A stretch of DNA of 64,000 nt from Bacteroides sp. (GTDB lineage Bacteria > Bacteroidota > Bacteroidia > Bacteroidales > Bacteroidaceae), in NCBI GenBank assembly GCA_021201335.1, contig JAJQFD010000058.1, forward strand, positions 62,001 to 126,000. Reading direction: 5' to 3'. The notes under the pieces were generated by a model that saw only the letters and a program-made list of their open reading frames with translations, had not been told where the DNA came from and made no database searches. The position numbers were made by a program, and so were the translations under genes. Below are positions 57,631 through 64,000 of the stretch, one piece after another (the stretch's first letter is position 1; every line of letters starts with the position of its first letter).

Positions 57631-57677
57631 GGTTGAGAGATAGAAACTTTATTTTTTAATTTAAATTATTCATAACT

Positions 57678-58208
57678 ATGACACTACAATTTACAGCAGT
57701 TCAAAGTTCCATGGAATCTGAAGACGGAAGTAAAAAATGGTATCCACGTCTGGTGAAAGTAGGACGTACGGTTACTTCCGATGATTTAGCTAAGGATTTA
57801 GCTAGAGTATCCACATTGTCGGTGGGAGATTCAAGAAATGTTTTCGATAACCTGAGTGATATCTTTCGGACTCATCTTTTGAATAGCCGATCGGTGCGTT
57901 TGGATGGTCTGGGAACATTTACGGTTACCTGTAAGGCACAGGGTACCGGTGTTGATACCCGTGAAGAGGTATCATCCGATCAAATTACCAGCCTTAAAAT
58001 TCGTTTTACACCTTGCTATACACGCAGCAAATACTTAGGAACAACCCGCGCGTTGTTTTCCGGAGTAGATTTTGAAATGTATGGTAGTAAGAGTAAATCA
58101 ACCGGAATGTATGCGGGCAATAATAATGACACCAATACTGGCAATGGAGGCGATACCGGAGGAGGTAGTAACACCGGAGGTGGCGGTTTCGTAGATCCGA
58201 CAGCATAA
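57678..58208 (+). CDS. HU-HIG type DNA-binding protein with Gly-rich tail
   Basis: 176 residues. Residues 1-130 match the HU-like family common in Bacteroidetes: FTAVQSSMESEDGSKKWYPRLVKVGRTVTSDDLAK, SVRLDGLGTFTVTCKAQGTGV, EVSSDQITSLKIRFTPC. The last ~35 residues are low-complexity (NTGNGGDTGGGSNTGGGG), a usual feature of this group. Probably a nucleoid-associated protein. It has the best promoter in the window and a structured leader, suggesting high and regulated expression. Confidence 0.92.
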   Translation: MTLQFTAVQSSMESEDGSKKWYPRLVKVGRTVTSDDLAKDLARVSTLSVGDSRNVFDNLSDIFRTHLLNSRSVRLDGLGTFTVTCKAQGTGVDTREEVSSDQITSLKIRFTPCYTRSKYLGTTRALFSGVDFEMYGSKSKSTGMYAGNNNDTNTGNGGDTGGGSNTGGGGFVDPTA

Positions 58209-58230
58209 ACTCCGGTGATATACAAATAAA

Positions 58231-58288
58231 AAAAGTTCTGAAAACGACTGCTCTGTCTGTGCCCGGTCGTTTTTCAGAACTTTTTCTT
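58231..58288. terminator. Bidirectional terminator between the HU-type gene and ddh
   Basis: AAAGTTCTGAAAACGAC pairs with GTCGTTTTTCAGAACTTT, flanked by A- and T-runs, between two convergent genes. Confidence 0.85.
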
Positions 58289-58319
58289 TATTAAATTGCC
58301 TGCCTGGTTACTATTTATA

Positions 58320-59219
58320 TTATACCAGGTGTGAAATCAAGTCTTCTCTATCCCCATGTAGCAGGTCGATAACCGGAATCTCAATCATTGTGTAACAACC
58401 CGGTTGCTGTTTGAACGAAGCACGGGCAACACAGATCAAAACTTGGGCAGTGAGTGCCGGATTATTAATACGCATGTTGAACTCGAACAACTGGTTTTGA
58501 GTTTGTCCGGAAACACCTTTGCGGGTAAGGTTTACACCGTGCCCCATATCCAACAAGTCGTCCACACAAGGAACCTCAATCACATGCGTTTCATCGTTTA
58601 CAAAATAGGCATCGGCCTTAATAGCAGCAGCTACGTCTTCGTATTTATAACCTTCTTTCACTTCAATGTAAACCATCCGGCGGTGAATACTTGTACCGGT
58701 AGGAATGGTCATGGAAAGAGCCGCTTTCACACCATCGATTGCTTTTACAGCTACAGTGTGCCCCATACTCATGCCCGGACCGAAGTTGGTATACGTAATT
58801 CCTTTCGGTGCAATGGCTTCGAACATAGCGCGTACCACTGAGTCACTCCCTGGATCCCAACCGGCAGAGATTACTGCCACACTGTTGTTCTCTTTAGCAA
58901 CCTTACCTAGTTCGCGACGCAAATCAACAATACCGGTATGAATATCGAAACTATCTACCGTATTAATCCCCAATGCCAGGATTTCTTTGGCATATTTTTC
59001 AACGCTGCGTGTGGGTATGCAAAGAATGGCTACATCCACGTCTTTCAGATCTTTTATATCTTTTACTACCGGGTAATCATTCAGTTCAACAGGTTTGTTT
59101 TCAGCTCCGTTACGACGTACAACACCTGCCACTTCGAAATCCGGAGAGGCCAGAATAGCTTCTAATACAAATTTGCCAATATTGCCATATCCTACGATGG
59201 CTGCTCTTACTTTTTTCAT
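58320..59219 (-). CDS. ddh: meso-Diaminopimelate dehydrogenase
   Basis: 299 residues from ATG 59219 (MKKVRAAIVGYGNIGK); an upstream extension in frame is not needed. NADPH-dependent enzyme converting tetrahydrodipicolinate to meso-diaminopimelate in one step for lysine and peptidoglycan. Motifs: AIVGYGNIGKFVLEAI, SFDIHTGIVDLR, VISAGWDPGSDSVVRAMFEA, TNFGPGMSMGHTVAVKAI and NPALTAQVL. Divergent from ruvA with 76 bases between start codons. Confidence 0.97.
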   Translation of the reverse strand: MKKVRAAIVGYGNIGKFVLEAILASPDFEVAGVVRRNGAENKPVELNDYPVVKDIKDLKDVDVAILCIPTRSVEKYAKEILALGINTVDSFDIHTGIVDLRRELGKVAKENNSVAVISAGWDPGSDSVVRAMFEAIAPKGITYTNFGPGMSMGHTVAVKAIDGVKAALSMTIPTGTSIHRRMVYIEVKEGYKYEDVAAAIKADAYFVNDETHVIEVPCVDDLLDMGHGVNLTRKGVSGQTQNQLFEFNMRINNPALTAQVLICVARASFKQQPGCYTMIEIPVIDLLHGDREDLISHLV

Positions 59220-59295
59220 TATTTTGTGAGTTATAAATATTATAATTAACTTGCGTGCAAAAATAAACAAACTATTTGAAATTGAAAGTCAATAT

Positions 59296-59892
59296 ATGAT
59301 AGAATATGTCAAAGGAGAGGTTGCAGAATTGACCCCAGCTGTTGCGGTAATTGATTGCAACGGGGTAGGTTACGGACTTCAGATATCCTTAAATACGTAC
59401 TCCGCCATCCAGGGAAAAAGCACTTATAGATTATATGTATACGAAGCCATTCGTGAAGATGCTTATGTACTGTACGGTTTTGCGGATAAACAGGAACGAG
59501 AGTTGTTCCTGTTATTGATTTCGGTTTCCGGCATTGGAGGAAATACAGCCCGAACTATCCTGTCTGCTTTAAGCCCTTCGGAGTTATCGAATGTGATCAG
59601 TTCCGAAAACGTAAATATACTGAAAACAGTAAAAGGTATTGGATTGAAAACCGCCCAGCGTTTAATCGTTGAACTAAAAGACAAGATAAAAGTAGGTGTA
59701 ACTTCTTCCTCTTCGGTGGGTAGTATGCCAATGTCATCGATGAATCTAACGGTACAGGAAGAAGCTGTTTCTGCCTTGACAATGCTGGGTTTCGCACCGG
59801 CACCCTCCCAAAAAGTGGTCATGGCTATCCTTCATGACGAGCCGGATGCCCCGGTGGAAAATGTAATTAAGCAGGCTTTGAAACGACTATAA
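59296..59892 (+). CDS. ruvA: Holliday junction branch migration protein RuvA
   Basis: 198 residues from ATG 59296 (MIEYVKGEVAELTPA); the longer frame would reach into the ddh promoter. Domain I is an OB-fold (AVAVIDCNGVGYGLQISLNTYS), domain II carries two HhH motifs (LISVSGIGGNTARTILSAL and LKTVKGIGLKTAQRLIVELKDK), domain III (VQEEAVSALTMLGFAP) binds RuvB. RuvB and RuvC genes are not in the window. Confidence 0.97.
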   Translation: MIEYVKGEVAELTPAVAVIDCNGVGYGLQISLNTYSAIQGKSTYRLYVYEAIREDAYVLYGFADKQERELFLLLISVSGIGGNTARTILSALSPSELSNVISSENVNILKTVKGIGLKTAQRLIVELKDKIKVGVTSSSSVGSMPMSSMNLTVQEEAVSALTMLGFAPAPSQKVVMAILHDEPDAPVENVIKQALKRL

Positions 59893-59972
59893 GTAAAGAT
59901 GACAGGAAGACTATACTCATCGCAAATAGATACGACCAATTAGGACTAAACTTTAGCATTAAACTTATCTTT

Positions 59973-61470
59973 ATGAATTCACGAATTTTATGGGCAATCC
60001 TTTGCTGCTTCTTTGTGCTATTTTCCTGTTCGGAAGAAAATGTATTGGATGAAACGGTGGTTAACCCAGAGACCCGGGGGGGTGTCATCGGCTCCGGGTG
60101 TTACGGTACAATGGAACCAGGAACAACAAAACATTGATGGTTTTGGTATTTGCCAGGGTCATGCCGACGATCTGTATGCACACCACAAAAGGTCTGAAAT
60201 TATGAACTGGCTATACGGTGATCAGGGGTTAAGACTGAACATTTACAGAGGCGAAATCTCCACTTTTTTCTCTCCGGCTAAGAATGTTTACGATTTTGGT
60301 TTCGATCGGAATGTAGACATTTCCTATGATGATCCTCTTTTTGATCTTCTGGGTCAGGAAAGTGATCCAGCACATGCAGAACTCTATATGCGTGCACAAC
60401 ACTGGGTATTCCGGGAAGTCAAGAAAGTGCATCATGTGGAAAAAATGATATTCTCAGCATGGAGTCCACCTACTTATATGAAAAATAAGCTGGGGAATAT
60501 TAGCTCACTCAAAGTGCTACAGTACCAGAATTATGCCAATTACCTGGTTAAGTTTGTGCGGGAGTTCCAGAAAAACGGATATCCGATTTATGCTATTTCT
60601 CCGGCTAATGAGCCTGAATATGCAGCAAGCTGGACTTCCTGTGTGTGGTTGCCCGGATCGACAACTTTAGGACCATTTATTGTCAATTATCTTGGCCCTT
60701 CATTGAAGAAAGCCAACCTCAATACTAAAATTATTTTCGGCGAAAATGCGCAGTGGAGTGGTATCTTGGGCTTTATTCTAGGTTCGGCCAATTACACAGC
60801 CAACATTATCAATCTGAATCCTCGGATAAAGAACTTCGATGTTATAGCTGCTGGTCATGGGTATGAGGATCCGATAACAAAAGAACGTCCCGCCATCGCA
60901 CCCTTTAGCAAAGCATTACAAAGAGGAATGCCTGTGTGGCTGACCGAAGTTAGCAGTATTGATTACGCAAATATCCGCTGGGGCATCCAGGATGGTTTGA
61001 AATGGGCAGCCGACTGGCACAGATACCTATCGGATGCAAACACAAGCGCTCTCATTTATTGGCTTGGGGCAGTGCCAGGTAGAAACGATGAAGGGCTGAT
61101 CTATATGGATATGGAAAACCGGGAAGATTATACGTTGACCAAGCGCTATGAAACATTCGGTAACTTCTCCCGATATATCGAAGTGGATAGCCGCAGGGTA
61201 ACGGTTAAAAGAGGTTGCGATTTGCCTGCCGATTTGCATGTGTCTTCCTATAAAAAAGATAATAAATTAGTGGTTGTGGTAGTCAATGTTACTAAAAAGC
61301 ATGTGCAAACTCCTTTGCTTGTAAATGGTATTAACGTAGAAAGCTTGCAACGCGTTCTTACAGATGCGGATCACAGATGGACCGAGTCGAATGTAGAACT
61401 TATTAACGGAAAATATATACTGGATATTCCCGGAGAAAGCGTTGTTACATTTGTAGGAACGGTGAAATAA
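59973..61470 (+). pseudogene. Second GH30 glycosidase lipoprotein, frameshifted at a G7 tract
   Basis: From ATG 59973 the frame encodes a lipoprotein signal (ILWAILCCFFVLFSC) and then breaks at the G7 run 60076-60082; removing one base gives a continuous 498-residue protein (ETRGVSSAPGVTVQWNQEQQ). The GH30 core follows: QNIDGFGICQGHADDLY, FSAWSPPTYMK, acid/base Glu in AISPANEPEYAASW, nucleophile Glu in PVWLTEVSSIDYA, then the beta domain. It is distinct in sequence from the GH30 at 53.6 kb. Without the repair the protein would lack its export signal. Confidence 0.82.
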
Positions 61471-61497
61471 AATACAGATAAGGTTGGTTCAGGAATT

Positions 61498-61992
61498 TTA
61501 TAAGATCTTCTGAACCATTTTTAAGTCCAGTTTCCTGCCAAATTTCTCTGCTACCTCGCGTATATGGGCACAGCAGGTATATCCATGTTTTTCGAAGAAA
61601 CGGAGACTCGGTTCGTTTTCTCCCGCTATCAGCGCGACAATATTGGTAAATCCTCCGGATTGGATAATGGATTCCATCTTTTGAATGATTTCTGTTCCGT
61701 ATCCCTTTCGGCCTGTTTCCGGTTTCAGGTAGATAGTCAGTTCTACAGAGATTTTAAAAGCTTCCCGTGGTTTGAAACGGTTGAAGTAGCTAAAACCAAT
61801 GGGAACTCCTTCTTCAGTTTCTATCAGGAATGATCGGTATTCCGGATCTCCGATAGGGATAAATGATTTTAGATTCTCTATCGTGGGACTTTCAAGAAAG
61901 TACACAATGGTAGAGTGATGCGTATAATAGTCGTAAATCTCCCACACGAAGGGGAGATCAGTTTCTTTTAGTTCTTTGAATTGAAGGCTCAT
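61498..61992 (-). CDS. GNAT-family N-acetyltransferase
   Basis: 164 residues, cytosolic. The acetyl-CoA site motif GRKGYGTEIIQKM follows the strand FKISVELTIYLKP, and a late NEPSLRFFEKHGYT is the usual motif B. Resembles phosphinothricin/RimI-like acyltransferases in layout, but the acceptor is unknown. The start overlaps the preceding lipoprotein gene by ATGA (61989-61992), so they are translationally coupled. Confidence 0.9.
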   Translation of the reverse strand: MSLQFKELKETDLPFVWEIYDYYTHHSTIVYFLESPTIENLKSFIPIGDPEYRSFLIETEEGVPIGFSYFNRFKPREAFKISVELTIYLKPETGRKGYGTEIIQKMESIIQSGGFTNIVALIAGENEPSLRFFEKHGYTCCAHIREVAEKFGRKLDLKMVQKIL

Positions 61993-62825
61993 TCTTCTTC
62001 TGTTGGAGGAGTAGTTTCCTGTAGTTTACGGTTGACAAACTCTAACTTCACATGGGCTTCTTTCTGTTCACTTTTGATCTGCTCAATAGAAGACAGGATT
62101 TGTGTCAGTTCATAAACAGCCGTTAATGCTTTCCGATCGTCGGCACTCATCGTGGTGCTGTATTTTCTTCCTCCCAGATATTCCACTTTCAGGTTTTTCT
62201 CCCGGTTAAAATAGATAAAGCCAATTACATTTCCGTCTTCTCCCAGTTTGTAATCCGCTTTTTCGATTTTCTCGTTCATATCAGTTGTTTCGTAACTGTC
62301 TTTCGAAGCCGGTGTTTCAGCAAAACTACCGTCGGGAGCAATCACTTTGATGGCAATATGGTGAATGTTACTTGGGCCGCAGTAAATGGAAGTCATCACC
62401 ATTTCTCCTCTTTCGCTTACCTGGAACCGAAGAAAAGAACGATGGAGATTCTTTTCTACTACCTGTGTGGGATAGAAATAATTTCCAATCTGCTGGTATT
62501 CCGGATCTTTTTCAAGCACAAAGCGTCCTTTAATGGAGTCGAAGGCATGTTGTTTAACAATCAGCATACTGTCCAAGTAAGCAATCGTCTGTTCTTGTTC
62601 TTCTTTTTCCACTTCTTTGAATACGCGAATGGCTTTCCGTCGTGCATCCACCGCTTTAGGATATAATATTTTAATGCTATCCAGTTGGATTTTGGCTTCA
62701 CTGTAGTTTCCTGCTTGCAGAGCTTCTTGCGCAAGTTGTATTTTCAGGGCTGCTTTTTCTTCCGCATTGTTACCACAGGCTGCGAAAAGAATGGTGATAA
62801 ATGAGAGGACTACTAGCTTTTTCAT
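61989..62825 (-). CDS. Lipoprotein of unknown function
   Basis: 278 residues. Lipobox FAACG at residues 15-19. After it comes a helical, repeat-like segment resembling one TPR unit (AQEALQAGNYSEAKIQLDSIKILYPKA), a long charged helix, a beta-rich middle and a C-terminal coiled coil (LSSIEQIKSEQKEAHVKLEFVNRKLQE). No family is recognised. Shares an operon with the GNAT gene through a 4-base overlap. Confidence 0.75.
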   Translation of the reverse strand: MKKLVVLSFITILFAACGNNAEEKAALKIQLAQEALQAGNYSEAKIQLDSIKILYPKAVDARRKAIRVFKEVEKEEQEQTIAYLDSMLIVKQHAFDSIKGRFVLEKDPEYQQIGNYFYPTQVVEKNLHRSFLRFQVSERGEMVMTSIYCGPSNIHHIAIKVIAPDGSFAETPASKDSYETTDMNEKIEKADYKLGEDGNVIGFIYFNREKNLKVEYLGGRKYSTTMSADDRKALTAVYELTQILSSIEQIKSEQKEAHVKLEFVNRKLQETTPPTEEE

Positions 62826-62911
62826 ATCTTTTTGTTTTGTAATGCAAAAGTAAAAACTTTATGGGTAAGTTGATGAGTTTTAGGGAATAAAGACTTTAAA
62901 AATGATGGAAT

Positions 62912-63793
62912 TTAATAAGGTATATCTGAATCCCTGGTCCAGTCTATCCTGATCAAGCTTGTATTATCGGTAATAACAGTTGAAATTACATAAAACCCTC
63001 TTTTGGTATAAACATAATCTGTTAGAGTTTTCTGCTTTATTTTTCTGGAAATATCATGGTACGAACCAAAGAAATTTAAGAAATCTATATTGTGAGTAGG
63101 AACTAGAACTAAAGAATCGTTTTCTAGTTTTGCTAAATGGATATCTGATCCCTGATCTATATTTACGAAGAGATAATTTTTCTCTTGGATTGTGAAAGCA
63201 CCAGATATTACCTGTCCCCATTCATCATAAATCTTAGTTACTTCGTATTCATATGCCATCTGATTGGAAATAAGCATTTTAGGAAGATTATAATAATAAT
63301 AAAACCATCTCTCACCTGTGTTGAGGCTTCGATTGGATGTAAGTATTTGATAATAATTATAATTAAGTTTCCAATGGTCTTCTGTATTTAAACTATCAGG
63401 GAATTCTAATAATAAATCCAGATCTTTTATAAATCTAATTTTGCACGTACCGGAAAGGTGTTGCGACGTAGATGCTATGAGAAATCCATTTGCATTTTCC
63501 AGTATGCTGACAATGCATACGGAAGAAGTATATGTTATTCTTTGAGTTTCTTTACTATAAAAGAATAAGATTCCACCAAATTCGCCATGGCAAAGACTAT
63601 AACATATATATTTATCGTTTTCAAATATTGGTACAGAATTAAAAAGAGGCAGATCATAACTAAGCTTTGTCCACTTACTATTAATGTATAGCAACCAATC
63701 AAAAAGTAGCATACGGATAGGAGTATAAATATTCGTTTCATCTGTTCGTTTTTGTAGTATCAGTAGCAGTATCAAGTAACATTCTCTAAACAT
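62912..63793 (-). CDS. Hypothetical protein, possible lipoprotein with N-terminal frame problem
   Basis: The main frame covers nearly 300 residues rich in Tyr and Ile with no recognised domain (GILFFYSKETQRITYTSSV, RIDWTRDSDIPY at the end); the pattern suggests beta-propeller-like strands, but this is weak. A more natural start, MKRIFILLSVCYFLIGCYTL with lipobox LIGC, lies in another frame at 63741 and would join the main frame near INSKWTKLSYDL if one base were missing. So either the true start is different or there is a single-base deletion around 63680. Confidence 0.55.
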   Translation of the reverse strand: MFRECYLILLLILQKRTDETNIYTPIRMLLFDWLLYINSKWTKLSYDLPLFNSVPIFENDKYICYSLCHGEFGGILFFYSKETQRITYTSSVCIVSILENANGFLIASTSQHLSGTCKIRFIKDLDLLLEFPDSLNTEDHWKLNYNYYQILTSNRSLNTGERWFYYYYNLPKMLISNQMAYEYEVTKIYDEWGQVISGAFTIQEKNYLFVNIDQGSDIHLAKLENDSLVLVPTHNIDFLNFFGSYHDISRKIKQKTLTDYVYTKRGFYVISTVITDNTSLIRIDWTRDSDIPY

Positions 63794-63971
63794 AAGGATT
63801 ATTTTACTATAAAGGTAAATAGTTCAGGAATGTTTTTTTGAAACTATCGACCTTTCATCTTAAAGAATGGATGTGAAGAACGAGTTTTCATATATTTTCG
63901 GTACAATTCATAAAAATGTTATAAATACTACTTTTGTGTAACTGAAATTAGATTTTTTATATCTTTGTTTT

Positions 63972-64000
63972 ATGAAAATGCTAAAAATACTTTTTATCCT
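63972..64000 (+). CDS. Start of a gene truncated by the window end
   Basis: ATG at 63972 begins MKMLKILFIL, which looks like the start of a signal peptide. TTTG (63933-63936) and TATCTTTG (63960-63967) lie upstream; the latter is so close to the ATG that either the leader is very short or the boxes are coincidental. Confidence 0.45.

Overview
The window looks like a chromosomal segment from a Bacteroidota organism, most likely order Bacteroidales. The protein families point that way: a TonB-dependent receptor with a carboxypeptidase-like N-terminal domain, DUF3857/transglutaminase proteins, DUF4252 behind an ECF sigma factor and its membrane partner, an HU-HIG type DNA-binding protein, GH97 and GH30 hydrolases, carboxynorspermidine dehydrogenase and meso-diaminopimelate dehydrogenase. 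Several genes are preceded by the Bacteroidetes -7 box TAnnTTTG. I cannot name the genus with confidence.

Layout. 0-4 kb: a gene tail, enolase, a long AT-rich gap and a secreted lectin-like adhesin. 4-11 kb: a formate/nitrite-type channel, convergent with a giant 2-hydroxyacyl-CoA dehydratase activase that forms a likely operon with a TetR regulator carrying two palindromic operators, then YeiH. 11-16 kb: an SH3-like secreted protein (frameshifted), a pentapeptide-repeat protein, GH97 and an isochorismatase-like hydrolase. 16.4-21.9 kb: a tightly coupled operon of HU-like protein, TonB-dependent receptor, degenerate LytS-type pseudokinase, LytS-type kinase (frameshifted) and LytTR regulator. 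22-26 kb: PurF-like protein, pepT, gcvT. 26-33 kb: a dead ECF sigma gene, an amidase, vitamin B12/iron type ABC binding protein and permease, SanA-like protein, repeat-rich DNA and a META-domain lipoprotein. 34-42 kb: carboxynorspermidine dehydrogenase, bcp, recA, sigma/anti-sigma/DUF4252, clpB. 42-53 kb: nfo, trpB2, trkH-trkA, a 5'-nucleotidase-like enzyme and two DUF3857 proteins. 53-64 kb: two GH30 enzymes, an SDR, HU-HIG protein, ddh, ruvA, GNAT and lipoproteins.

Three patterns cross gene boundaries. (1) Four intergenic loci each hold exactly four tandem units of 22 bp (one unit is 21). Core sequences differ between loci, except that two loci share one core. (2) Two diverged copies of a ~290-bp MITE-like palindrome (31.5 and 55.1 kb) each sit inside a different outer inverted repeat. 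(3) Eight otherwise well-conserved genes are broken by ten frameshifts, every one inside a homopolymer of 7-8 bases and every one corrected by removing one or two bases. This reads mainly as sequencing overcalls, although slippage cannot be excluded from sequence alone. The broken genes should therefore be treated as probably functional.
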